A stretch of DNA of 64,000 nt from positions 372,001-436,000 of the forward strand of contig JAEQBH010000026.1 in NCBI GenBank assembly GCA_016808115.1. Reading direction: 5' to 3'. Position numbers and translations under genes: made by a program. The notes beneath the pieces were generated by a model. That model was not told the origin of the DNA. It saw only the letters and a program-made list of their open reading frames with translations, and searched no databases. Of this stretch, positions 22,900 through 34,600 are shown in pieces. The DNA comes from Tetrastigma voinierianum (taxonomy: Eukaryota; Streptophyta; Magnoliopsida; Vitales; Vitaceae). The stretch's first letter is position 1. The number at the start of each line of letters is the position of its first letter.

Positions 22900-24060
22900 T
22901 TTATTCTAATGCATACGACCCTATTCACCTACCGTTACAATATATGGTCCTCCTAGCTCAGCTCAGCCGAACTTTCCGCTCGAGGGATCTACCGTGTTCT
23001 CGAAAACTCTTCTCAAGACTAGGTCCCCCGGCCAAACATTCGAGGTTTCAATGATCCGTCAGATAGGCTCATTTAGCCCGCGTGGTATGATGCTATCCGT
23101 ACAACTCCTACTTCACGTAGTTCGTCTGCCGTGTCTAGGTCTTTAATCACATATTCATTCAACTACCGCAATCGCTCTCGTGAGCGCGCATGCCGACATT
23201 TCATTGGGACTATAGCCTCCATCCCATAAGTGAGCCGACTAGATATACTTTAGTCGGCGGATGTCGCTCTATGTGCCCAAAGCAATTCCTTGGAGTTCAT
23301 CTACCCATTTGCCTTTAGCTGAGTCTAACCGTTTCTTTAAGGCAGTCAACAGGGTTTTATTAGAAGCTTTTGCTTGGCCGTTGCTCTGTGGATACTACGG
23401 AGTGGAGTATAGATTCTTTATTTTCAATTCCTAGCAAAAGTTCTTATATGCCTGACTATCAAATTGAGGCCCGTTGTATGATACGATTGATTGGGTATAA
23501 TCGAACCGATGTGACAATATTCTTCCGCATAAATTGAGGACATCGTTATCTTCCGACCGATGCGAAAAGCCTCGACCTCTATCCACTTGTCGAAATAATC
23601 GCGGCTACTAGCAACACCTTTTTTCCCGAGCCGCGGTAGGAACGACCCGACTATGTCAATTCCCCATTGAGCGAAAGCCAAGCGGCCTGTAATGGAAATT
23701 AAATCTGAGCCGGTGATCCCAAGACAAAAATAGTCACGCATCGATCACACTTTCGTATGTAGCCTGCGGGCGATCTCATGGTCGAATAATACCCATGAGT
23801 GTGGGCCTGCGGTGCCAATGTTCTCGCGCTCGATGATTACCACATATCCCTTCAACGTAGTCTATCACTACATATCCCTGTTCTGAGTTGCACTTTAGGT
23901 AATGCCACCTAAGGACCGTTTGCAATAGCCGCCTGCTAACCAAAGAGAACTTAACAGATCGGATTTGGATCTTGTGAGCCGGTTCTTTTCGCTGGGAGTT
24001 CTCCCATGTTGATATACTACACTATGGGGTCCATCTAGGAAGGGGAGACCTCGTCCACCT
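22900..24060 (-). pseudogene. Tat integrase (decayed)
   Basis: The N-terminal zinc finger region reads ARTLAPQAHTHGYY then GYIRKCDRC (23770-23860). The catalytic core starts with PFAQWGIDIVGSF (first Asp) and DYFDKWIEVEAF (23690-23560). It continues with LYSTPYYPQSNGQAKASNK (about 23400), which holds the position of the catalytic Glu but shows Lys in QAK where a Glu is usual. GDLVLRRVF and GGPYIV (23040-22940) form the C-terminal module. There is no chromodomain. Several stops and frame breaks occur between these blocks. Confidence 0.85.
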
Positions 24061-24315
24061 GACTTACCCGGGTAGTGATAATTGAAGAATCCAGCTGATA
24101 ATAGATTTACAAGGAACACCCTGCTTTTGTTATCTAAGAGAAACTACTATGGCGGCTAAGGCGCCCGCTTCTCATCAGAATCTCGGTGATGTGTCTGAAG
24201 TTTCCAAGGTGAGCTGCCCAAGAGCTGCTTTAACCAGTGGATACATACTTTGCCATTCTAGGGTCTCACGACTAATATATTCTTTTTTCACTACTTTACC
24301 AATTAACTCGAGAAT
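24060..24315 (-). pseudogene. Tat RNase H, distal fragment
   Basis: The minus-strand pieces KEYISRE, LVKAALGQLT and RDSDEK are the last third of Ty3/gypsy RNase H, ahead of a WMDPI linker at about 24030 that leads to integrase. The proximal part of the same domain is at 27389 onward; unit D separates them. Reading across the junction restores the SDS motif of the RNase H domain, which confirms that D is an insertion. Confidence 0.8.
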
Positions 24316-24884
24316 TCACACACCCCCACCCCCTACTAGCTGGGCGGGCTGCAGTTGCCACTCTATTAAATCCTCAAATTGCCAATTTAATCACAGAAAA
24401 TCCCCCAGTTCAAGCCGCATTGCTCGCTTAAACCTCCTATAAAAATTTTTCTTTTATTTTTCAAACTTAGGATTTGGTAAAATCTTAGCAATGTGGAAAA
24501 TCTCGCAGCATGATTCGCCGCACCTAGTATAATTCCAATCTCAGATACATCCAAGTTTACACTATATCCAAATATGGCAACCAAAGATACCAAACATATT
24601 TCACAATACTAAACTATGTACATAAGTATGTTCCATTACATATTCAAAGTGTTTCTTACAAAATATTCTTAATCTACAAAGACTTGTACACAATGTCGTG
24701 ACAAATCCTATTGTGCTCGAAAGGCCTTGCGACCAGACTGGAAAATAGTTTTAAAATACAAAATAATGAGCTAAACGAGCTTTTGAGTGTGTGCTTTGAT
24801 AAAATGTTTTTCTTTTCCGGAAAACATCTCAAAAATGTAAAACTCTCTTTTACAACATTTTCCGTGCTTTACTTGCTTTGCTTG

Positions 24885-25075
24885 CTTTAACATTTCTAAA
24901 AACTTTCTTTGCTTGCTTGCTTTGTACTTGCTTGTTTTGTTTTGCTTTGCTTTTCTTTAAAAGCTTGTAAACTCTTATTGCTTGGCTTGCTTGTGGTTTA
25001 TAAAACTTCATACCTCTCTCGCTTGCTTTATCTCGCTTGAAAGTCCTTTTAAACCTTCACAAACCTTTCGCTTTA
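24885..25075. repeat. GCTTGCTT-rich microsatellite-like tract in D
   Basis: The tract is dominated by irregular repeats of TTGCTTGC and TTTGCTTTGC. It merges into a part with 'ggctcaaccg' repeated at about 25115, 25155 and 25190. Confidence 0.6.
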
Positions 25076-25639
25076 AAAGCTCTTTCAAAACTTTTCATAA
25101 AACGTGGAGCCTTGGCTCAACCGCATGCTTTGAAAATAAACCCACGGAGATTGGCTCAACCGATCGCTTTGAAATCTAAACGGAGCCCGGCTCAACCGCT
25201 CGCTTAAAACTCTCCTAAGCCTGGCGACAGGGAACCAATGGTTGATTTTTCAAAACTGTGATATCATGTTCATAAAGCATCAACCACTGGAGGCCTATTT
25301 TTGCTTATCATACCCTAGTGAACACTTGAACCTCTCGTGCTCAACCGTGCCTGGAAGGACCTTGTCCATCACCTTTCCTGAATATGGTGGAATTGACTCG
25401 TGTCGCCATCACCATAATTTAGTTAGAGCTCATAACCTTATATACCCCCGTACGCGCTAACGGCCCCCTTTAAAATGCATGATGGATGTCCTAAGTTTGC
25501 CGACCAGGCAAAACTACAATGCATGTATGAAATCCTAACACCACCGTGCACGTACGGAATACCTCTGACCGGTTTGCTTGCTTATAACTAGGGAAGGCCT
25601 TGTTTTCGCAAATTTTCTTTTTGCTTGCTTGCTTGCTCT

Positions 25640-25965
25640 TTGAAAAATGGTTTTACAATTTAAAACCATTTGCTTGCTTGCTTGCTTGAAAAATGGTTTA
25701 ATTATTCAAAACCATTTGCTTACTTGCTTATTTGCTTGCTTGCTTGAAAAATGGTTTACAATTCAAAAACCATTGACTTACTTGCTTGCTTGCTTGGAAA
25801 ATGGTTTAATCATTCAAAACCATTTGCTCATTTGCTTAATTATGGTTTTACAATTTAAAACCAATGCTTTCTTTTCAAAAATGGTTTAACTCAAAACCAT
25901 TTGCTTGCTTTCTAATTCATTGCTTGTTTTTTGAAAATGGTTTGCATTCAAAACCATGAAAATAC
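25640..25965. repeat. Seven tandem AAATGGTTT / AAACCATTT hairpins in D
   Basis: Inverted repeats AAATGGTTT(T) and (A)AAACCATTT are separated by loops of about 5-9 bases and joined by GCTTGC linkers. They begin at about 25645, 25690, 25748, 25798, 25842, 25879 and 25937. The first stem is a perfect 10 bp match with a 7-base loop. Some later stems have an end mismatch. Confidence 0.8.
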
Positions 25966-26514
25966 CAGTGTAAAGCAATTTGTAATAATAATAATAATAC
26001 ACTAGTATTTGGAAAATGAGTTTAGAACACTCACCTCTTTGCTTGCTTAACTAGAGCACAGTTCCACACTTATCCCGCCTTTGCTTTTTAACCTACACAC
26101 TCAACCGAATACGACGACCAATTAATCGCCTACGCATAACTTAACTTACTCCTTATACTTACTCACTATCTATTTGTAATATTTTAAAGCTAAGGTGTTA
26201 AGGGTTCTATTCCAACTGGAATCACCCAATTCGGAGCACCGAAACTCAAGTTACGTCCGAAACCACCCGGACTACTCTATGTCCAAAGCTGGAATCATAA
26301 TTTTTCTTGCACATGACCCCACTTTGAGTGAATTTTTAGGCCACTTAGGGTCAGAATTTGACGATGCCTATTTCTTTAGGTTTGGTTTTCCCTGAAGTCT
26401 ATTTTAATTGGCCACTTGAATCACTCAACCTGATAAGAAATAAGTGTTATGGCTAAAATACAAAACTGGTCGGGCAAGAAAAACAACAGGTGTACCCCAG
26501 ACATACTGCTCATG

Positions 26515-26575
26515 CATCAGACACTTTGCTTATAGGTGTACCGGTACACTACTGTTCATGTACCGGTACACCTTC
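26515..26575. repeat. Paired GTACCGGTAC palindromes in D
   Basis: Two GTGTACCGGTACAC-like palindromes lie about 30 bases apart (starting near 26536 and 26560). The position from the unit's minus-strand start is similar to the GGTACC block of X. Confidence 0.6.
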
Positions 26576-27388
26576 CATATTTTGCCCAGATTTTGTTATT
26601 TTTCCCACTTTTGATGCCAATTCACTCCATACATCTTCTATAACTATAATACCTCAAAACCAACTTGAAATCATCTAAAACAACTCCACAACATTTGGAA
26701 TTGGTGCTTTGGAACCTCAAAACACAAAACCTTAAAGCGAAAATCCAAGAATACTCACCTAAGTGTCCTCACCAATTCCTTTTACACATCATGTAATTTG
26801 ACGATTCCAGCTTTATTTTCTCCTAATCAGTTTTACTCTCATAACCCTGAACAAATCAAAGGTCGTGTGACCTTACACAAAAACTCGCACTAAAGGAGCA
26901 TCAATTCCTCCTTACCAAAGCCCTGGGGAATCCAAAATATATTCGATTCTAAGACAACATACCTTGATCTCGGACTCCTCCTCCTTCTCTTCCTTCCTCT
27001 TCCCTCCTCTCGCTCTCTCCTCTCCTCCTCAAAACCGTGAACCCTAGCAAAGTATGAGACAAAATGAATTATTTTGTTTGTCTCTCACATTTAGTCTCAT
27101 ATTTTCCTAAATTATAATATCAACTTTTCAATAATTGTAACTAGCCCTCATCTCTTTAATATCGCAAATTCCAACTTTTGAAATTCCTACTACGGCCCAT
27201 CTCTACACTTAATTTTGATTTTTCATATCTACTTGCTTAATGACAATTGTACCTTTATGATCATACCAAAATCGGTTCCATAATTTCTCATTTCATATTT
27301 GTCTCCAAAATATTTGGCTGACATTCTCAGATTTTATACACCCCACAAAGATTACAAATGTATTCTGAATCTGCATGTTACAAGTAAT

Positions 27389-28900
27389 CACTTTGAATTA
27401 GAAGCTTCATTGGCCGATTGAATAAAGAGTTTGCTAGTTCAATTTCTGGGTTAGATGGCCCCATATTCCGATTCTTCGTTGAGGCTACTAAGCCCAAACG
27501 GATAGCTTGCTCAATTTTCCTACGAGATTTAAGTTGCAAACCGATGCCAGTTCTGATTTGCCGAGATGCCCTATCTACATTATGGGTCCACTAGCCCAGC
27601 ACTTCTAGCTCACTCCCGATTAGGGATTTCCATGAAAATCTATCAAACCTGTCATTTTAGCCAATCTCACACATCGAATTCGCTCAATTCAATTGCCTAT
27701 CGCGCCATCCTCCCGGACAAGTCAAGCTTGTGAATAGTGCTTCGAAGAGGAAGGTCAATTAGCACAACAATGGGGTGTGCTTGGAAGTATGAGCAAAGCT
27801 TCATCGCTAACCCGGTGGCTACCGATGCCCGCTCAAGGGCCGATTGCTTCGCCGCTAAGGACTTACTAACGAAAAAAATACCGGGCTTTCGCTTATTCTC
27901 TCATCTTCCTTGAACAGGCGAAGACTCACTCGAGACATCCGAAACTCCGCCAAGCATACGAAGAGTTTTGTACGCCCGTAGAGCTAGCAAGCGATTGTGA
28001 GGCTCCGCAAGATACTATTTGATAGCTGTGAGGGCTTAATCACATTCCTCATTCCCACCCAAATTTCGATCGTCCCTGAGGGTAGCAAAGAATGACTTTA
28101 GATCGATTCAGAACCGAGAGATGAAACCGCCCTAAGGTGACTCAACCTACAAATAACTCCGTCAGATCCCTTTTCTAGAGGCGGGAGCCAAGGACTCCAA
28201 AATAGCTCTAAATTAAGCGAGATTGGCCTCTATACCCCTTTGTGTCACCATGAAACTCAAGAATCAGCCCGCGCTGACTTTGAAGGCGCATTTTGAGGGA
28301 TTGAGCTTCATACCGTATGCCCTTAGGAGTTCAAAAGCTTCTTGTAGGTGTCCAACATGGTCCGGGCGTTTTTTGGACTTTACCAAAGATGTCATCAATG
28401 TAAACTCATGGTTTTTCCAAGTAAATGGCCTCAAACATCTCTTTCGTCACTAACTCCGATACGCTGTCCCGATATCTTTTTAAGCCAAACAAACATTGTA
28501 GCGTATCAATCCGTGAGGTGATGAAGGCTGTTTTTCCACAAAAGTAAGATGTACGGGTATTCGATGATATCCCAAGAAGGCATCCAGAACAACAACATCC
28601 CACGCCTACCGATCACAACAACTGGCCCATCCGAGGCAGAGGGAAGCCGTCTTCGTACGCCATCGGTGATTCGTAGTCTACGCACACTCTCCATTTACCG
28701 CACTTTTTGGGGACTACTACCACATTGGCCATCCATTCCGAGTACTTTATCTCTTTGATGAATCCCGCTTTCAAAAGATTATCCACTTTTGTTTGAATAA
28801 CCTGATGTCAGTCCAGGTGGAAATGCCTCACTTTTGGTCTAACCGCCCTGGCCGAAGGGATGACATTTAGTTTGTAAGAGGCGCACTGGTTAATGCCACC
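27389..28900 (-). pseudogene. Tat reverse transcriptase and proximal RNase H
   Basis: Landmarks in order on the minus strand are an NGECA-like block before 28690 (the decayed CGKWRVCVDY region), KTAFITSRIDT (about 28520), FGLKRYRDSVSELVTKEMFEAIYLEKP (frameshifted) and VYIDDIF (about 28400), which carries the catalytic DD pair. A decayed RNase H with FRKARYFF and SSKHYSQA traces follows. Next comes IEQAIRLGL (about 27500) and LLIQSDY at 27400, where D interrupts the domain. Stops and frame breaks are many. The enzyme copies element RNA into DNA in the cytoplasmic particle. Confidence 0.85.
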
Positions 28901-29620
28901 ATGTCCGTGGGTGGAGCCAGCAAATACATCCATATTACGAGTGAATTTGTCAGATTTTGCCTCTCCATACCTAAGGGGAGGGAACTAACATATTTGGGGA
29001 CACTTATCCCGCCATCTAGACACATATTGATTTCGTGGGGTCTACTACCAATCGCTCCTCCCTCGTCTTTCCCCCGCCCAAAGTGCGAGCCGTAATTACT
29101 ATTCTAAGGCTTGGGTCTCGAGGGGTTTGACCGCAGGAGCTGCTTCTCACGCCCTATCGACAATCGTAGCACTCGCGGCACTAGCCGGGTCGTCAGAGGT
29201 CAATTTTCCCAACACCGTCGTAGTCGATCATTTGGTGGTAGTCGAGGGCACTCCACTTTCATTGCATGTAGCCGTGCTCCTACTAACAATGGCATCAGAT
29301 GGGCCCCAGTCCTCGACAACTAAAAATAAAACCCGCTGAACCACCCGGCCGCCACTGGGCAGCAATGCCATTGTTATCGCAGTCATTCCATCAGTTTAAC
29401 AGATTCTACCAAATTAACCTACCAAAGAGATGTCCATCTCGTCGAAGGCCAAATCGTAATAGCCTACTTACCAAGTAGTGGTCATCCAAAGACTTATGCA
29501 CATCAAAACCGTTGATACATAAAGTAAGTACAAGTGCATCATGATGGCAATGACCCCGACTAAGCACGTGGGGAAAGGATATAGGTCGCACCTGGCTAGA
29601 CTTCTTACACCGTCTAGACG
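28900..29620 (-). pseudogene. Tat protease region and RT lead-in
   Basis: The piece HDALVLTLCINGFDVHKSL at 29590-29490 marks the start of the retropepsin-like domain. The expected D-[ST]-G active-site triplet that should follow is not recognisable (LDDHYLV stands there). Further on YHQMIDY and VGKIDL traces (29240-29180) match the end of the domain. TDMVAL and KQKWIIF traces around 28880-28760 form the linker to RT. Confidence 0.65.
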
Positions 29621-30153
29621 TGGATGAAGCTACCTAGCCTGCATCGTGGTCGCACGCGAACAACCTCTTCTTCTGGCACTTAGACTGATATCGATCATCA
29701 CCGTGGTCGCCAAAGATATAAGCTATGGTGGGCCTGAGATTCAGCGGAGTCAGACCGGCCGTTATTCTTCAACCGCAGTGTGCGCCTCGCCGCAGTCGCC
29801 CTAACATATCTCCTAAGGCGCCGGCCCCGATTAATCTTTCCACAGAATTTCAGGCTCGGCACGGCTGGGTCTCATGCTTATGGTCTCTATGGTAATCACA
29901 CCTCAAAGATCAAGTTGCACCGCACGGATCCTCGACCGACGGGCGTGAGGCCATTTAAAGCCGAGGTGATCCCTGATGAGCGGGAAGAAGTCCTGTCAGA
30001 AGAGATGTCTCAGTAAACCGTGGGTTCCTTCTCTTGATTGGTTTCTCGGAGGTTTTTGGTTCTACTCGCTCCCTTTTGTTAAGGCCGAACTTTAGTGGGC
30101 CTTTAATTTGTCATGGCTATGATCATCACGGTCCGAGGTCGTCGACCTATGTC
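29620..30153 (-). pseudogene. Tat gag, C-terminal half (after insertion B)
   Basis: Minus-strand traces are VDDLGP next to the insertion point, then NKRERVEPKTSEKPIKRR, PRFTET and RRLRRYVRA. They match the linker and nucleocapsid-proximal part of Tat gag. The N-terminal half is at 45037-46160; B separates them. Confidence 0.75.
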
Positions 30154-32550
30154 ATATACAAGAGCCTTATGGTCTCTTATACCCATGTCATTTTGGATAA
30201 GTGTGCTTGCTAAAATAAATTTCTCTTAATGTTCAAGATTAAAAATAAGGGGTTCGGTCATGACACTTTGCAAGTGCCTGGTCATCTAGTTAAATACGAA
30301 TGTAAGTCGTTATCATTCCACAGTTGATAGCGGAATTACGAGGTCAACTACCCCAACTACCCAAATTTCATATATTTGGACTCCAAAACTCATAATGAAT
30401 GTTTTATCAAGCGACAAAAATTAAAAATCTATACTATTAGATATGTTTCGAATTAAACTAAAACAAAGTGAATGACTAAAAATAAATTGTATATAAAAGA
30501 ATGGATTGAATCGGTTCTGAAGCGAAAACCATCAATCCATTGTTTCACGTTCTATGTATGGATGCGAGATTTTTGTCGAATTTCCTAATTATTGGAATTG
30601 GATTTCTCGCTTTTTCAACGATTTAATATCCTTCTCTCGAAGACAAGATCAAACCGGCTACGTATTCTACATTCTCTTGCAAGATGCGGGTATTTTCTTT
30701 CTCGATACTTCCACCCATTTCACGGTGACAACGAGAACTTTGCTTTACCTTCTCGGGATTCTCGCGAAAATTCATTTACTTAATTGGTGGCGCTCGACCT
30801 CGGATCTATGGGTTTATCCGCGCTTTCCCTTGATCGGATCTAAGCTAACCGAGGATTAGAGCACCTTAGATTGAGGTGAACTCACAATCATTTATATTGT
30901 TAAATACACCCCTCCTACTTCAATTATGAGCGAATGGAGGATTTATCGGAAATGAACTCGAGCTCGACCAGGTTCGGTCGATGGTAGTCGAACATACACA
31001 GAAAGAATGCTCGACTCTCGGGAATCTCCGTCTACGTGTCATTAGAGGGCATCACGGATATCGAGCAAGATACATTCCCTCAACGGTATTAGGTACTACC
31101 ATTGGAACTATCCATTCAAAACAACATCGACTAAGTAAAAATCGAACCCAATTAATTCTCATAAATGTGCGGAAAAGGCGTAACTAAATGTAAAATCAAA
31201 TCCAATGAGGCTGCGATTCGATGCTTGCATTGCAAATTGAAATGGATGCGATCACGCTAACCATTGTAATTGCAATAAAACTGAGAAGAAATGAATTCCA
31301 TAAATTTATCTAGATTTCATAAATTTCCAGGCAGTAATGCTTACGAAAAATAATAAAACTAAAAATCCAATTCTACTCGTCTCTGCACAGTTCACAGATT
31401 CAAAACCAGAAAATAAAACTAAAAAAAATCTAAAAATAAAAATCTACTCTATAATATACACTGAGTTCCTCTTCTTTTCCCTTTTTTGGGTCGTGAAGAA
31501 GGAGAAAACTGCTTTAACATTCTAAAGCTATCTATTTATACTGTAAAAAAAAAGAATTTGAGCTGAATCCCCAAAATGATCCAGGTGGAAATCCAAAGAA
31601 AAAGCCCAGCTCACTTTTCTATGTCGCGACCTCAAGTTGATGTAGCGACATGGAATTCTCTTGATGGCTCATGATCAGTCGCGACCTCTTCCTTTTCTGT
31701 TGCAACCAGTTTGTCTTGCAAAAGCCTTGATCGATGGTGACATCAGTGATGTCGCGACATCTTTTTGTTCGTGTTCGCCGGTGTTGATGTCGCGACCTCG
31801 GTTTGATGTCCGCGACATCATTAATATTTCTGCTTATTCTTCCGGCGTGCGTGTTTGCGACGTGGTTGTTTTGATTCGCGACTGATTTCTTTCTTCCCAA
31901 CTATTTTCCAAGTCGCGACATCCTTTTCTTCTACTCAGCTCTTCTTTAGGTCGCGACATCATTTCTCTTGTCAAGACTTCAGTTCATGTTTTCATGTCGC
32001 GACGATGCCAGCAGCTGCGAACTTCCAGATTGACCCTTTGAGTAAAAACAAGTTGTGACTTCTTTTACTTGCAAGGACCTCTCTTGTGGCTTCATAGACA
32101 GATCCTTGTAGAGACTTCAGAGTTATGTCGCGACATCATTTATCTCCTTTTGGCGTTGCGACATCGAAATGATGTCGCGACATGAATTTCTTCATTTGAC
32201 TGTTTCCTTTAGTCTCGACCACGTCTTCTTTATGCCAACCTCCTTAACTGATCGCGACTTCATTTGTTCAAGTTTTACGTTTCTTCTTCGAAGCCGAATT
32301 TGTTGATGTCGTGACCTGGGATGGCTGGCAATTGAGCTTTTTGTCGAGACCTAACTTTCCAGTCGTGACTTCAATTCTTCTGCAGGATGATTTTTTTCGA
32401 TTTTGCTAAAAATATGAGTTTTACGTTGTATTTTCACTGTAAGTAAATTTGGAGTCAATTATCCACTTTTCTTGAGCAATTCAACATTTATCTCATAATA
32501 AAAATTCGAGGAAAAATGGATTAAAAACCTAATGAGTTTTAGACTCATTA
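30154..32550 (-). repeat. 3' LTR of element B
   Basis: This LTR aligns along its length with 42644-45031, for example over 'gcttgctaaaataaatttctc' at 30209 and the shared block at 30461. The minus-strand start is TAATGAGTC at 32550. The far end lacks the roughly 50 bases present at 42595-42643. Differences from the 5' LTR are mainly short indels and CG-gaining changes. Confidence 0.9.
31623..32370 (-). repeat. GTCGCGAC palindrome array in B's 3' LTR
   Basis: Nine exact octamers start at 31623, 31678, 31751, 31789, 31912, 31950, 31996, 32127 and 32174, with variants between them (for example GTCGTGAC at about 32308). As in A, the array fills the U3 side of the LTR just inside its minus-strand start. 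Confidence 0.85.
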
Positions 32551-32570
32551 AATTCCCCCAAACTTAAAAT
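32551..32570 (-). other. Polypurine tract of element B
   Basis: On the minus strand TTTAAGTTTGGGGGAATT precedes the LTR start. A G-rich purine run at this place primes plus-strand DNA synthesis. Confidence 0.8.
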
Positions 32571-34600
32571 TTTGCGTCCCAGCAAAGAAGAAAAAGAATT
32601 GTTTGTCCTCGAGCAAATAAACTTAGAAAATTTTTAAGGACATTTTAAATTCATACCACAGTCTTTCTCATTCCACCTTTACGTCACGGAATTAAGAATA
32701 CCAATATTATTTCAAATTTCGGTTGATGCGGGAACAAGGCATGAAGGTATACTTCTATCACAAATTCTTGATAAACTAATGTATTTAACCGGTTTATTCG
32801 ACAAGTCTTGTTACGTGTGTTTGTGCGAGGTCATCAATCATTTTTCATCATCATGTTGAATTTAATTAATCTTGCGGGAGTTTTCTTGGAAATTGTTTGC
32901 CAAAGTCCCATAGGCTTGTTTTTCATATTAATCTCCACTAATGTAGGTAAATCCAACCTTCAAAATCAATGAGGTCTTTCAGGCTTGTAATGTTGGGCTT
33001 AGGTAATTGGGTAGATAATGGAAAAATTTAAGTTGTAAATCACCCAGTTTCCATCTTTTCTCTACATTATTTGCCTCCAACTTTCACCCTTTTTCTTCTT
33101 TGTTCTTTTCGATTCTCCTCAATCTTAGCCTTATTCATCTTTTTGAATTCTTTTTATGGAATTTCAATTTCCATATGTACTTGATTCGACGAGATTCTTT
33201 TGTTCTTGAGCCTCTTTTTGCTTTTATTTTCTAAGATTTGGAATAGTGCAATGTTTTGTCTTCTTAGGCTTTCTATTACTCTTAGAACTTTGAGGCTAGC
33301 AACTCCCATACCCGGGTTGGCATTAGGGTGCTAGGTGTTAAAAGCTGACCCTACGGGCTTAATTGTTCAAGAAATAGGCCCGCAGACAAAACTTATTCCT
33401 TATTTCACTAGCTTTGGCTTCTTTTCTTCTTGACTCCTTCATTGGCCAAAATTTGGAAATATTATTTCCCCCGAACTTGTTTCTTCCTTTATACTAAACT
33501 TTTTATGAGTAGGCGGATAATTTGGGCTCTTTCTTCGCGGGTTTATTACAAGGAAGGAATTTCGGTTTTTCGATTCTTTGCTTTCATTGAAGAAATAAGG
33601 CTTATTTGGCTCAAATCGAGGAACTAGAGAAATGCTTAAGCATATTTTGAGGGTGAGGCTTAGGAAAGGTACAGCTGCCAGGATGGCCTCTATCATTTCT
33701 TGTTGAATTTGTTTTCACCTAGGATTTCGCCTCAATCAATAATCGAAACAGTTCTAGGACTATGGACTCTAAATCCACGAATCTCCCGAGGAAGATGTTC
33801 CTAATTCTGTCGAGTTTCGCCAAGTTTTGTTAGCTTTAAGTGTATTATTTCTTGAGACTTGTATTTGTTCTTTGTTACTTACATTATTTCAACAAGTATT
33901 TTGTTCCATCGGCCAATAACCAATTTTCCAATTTTTACCTTCATGAATTTAAACAATGCAAACAATACTCACAATTTCCGGTTTCTTTATTTATGCCACG
34001 ATTCTTTCACAGTTTTAATTTCTTGAGAAAGAAACGAAATTATTTATTTGATTCTTGCGACAAAAGAAAATGACAGAAGCAAAAATTATGAATATCATTA
34101 ACATCGATCAAATAACATCTATTTATCCACAATCAATTTTCATTCTTAGTGAGAAACCATCTAATAATGAAGAATACTTGTAAAGAATGAAGTCGATCAA
34201 ACGAGGACATGTAGGGTAAACTAAATCAGTTTTCCATTAACATTTTTGGGAATGTATATATTTATAACATGCTAAAACTAACCCGGTTTCCCTTTCTTCT
34301 CTTGTATGCCCTTTTAGGTATTATGTTTGGAGGGTCTACATCAAAACTGGCTTCACTGGGATCAAACTTGGGGAATTTATTTCAGCTTTTTGCTTTTCTA
34401 AAGCAGGGGAAATTCCTTTGCCCTTTGCAAATGTTTCATTACTTATTTGCACTACACGAATAAGCGTATCTTGCCTCTCCCAACGATTATTTGTTCCTTC
34501 GCGAGGAGAGATACATTCAAGCGGCTTTGATAGAAGTGCGGTTGATTAAGTCCATACTTTCGACCCATTGTTTTCCTTATGCCACATCATCATTTTCCGA
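32571..34600. other. Long untranslated region between B's 3' ORF and polypurine tract
   Basis: About 2 kb with no coding similarity that I can recognise. Short open stretches here have no family motifs and look random. Confidence 0.6.

Larger units (their letters stand above)
24316..27382 (-). mobile_element. LTR-like insertion D in Tat RNase H
   Basis: It is 3067 bp, with plus-strand ends TCACACACCCCC and GCATGTTACA (minus-strand start TGTAACATGC). The flanks are AGAAT (24311-24315) and AGTAAT (27383-27388), a near-match target duplication with one extra base. It has no coding sequence. It carries a GCTTGC-rich tract, seven tandem hairpins and two GTACCGGTAC-type palindromes. A solo LTR of a gypsy family related to X is the most likely identity. 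Confidence 0.75.

Noticed and set aside
24149..24442. Plus-strand open frame starting MAAKAPASHQ
   Set aside because: It overlaps the RNase H fragment on the other strand and crosses D's boundary at 24316.
25647..25889. Plus-strand open frame with repeated L-L-A-C-L words in D
   Set aside because: It is produced by the GCTTGC and hairpin repeats.
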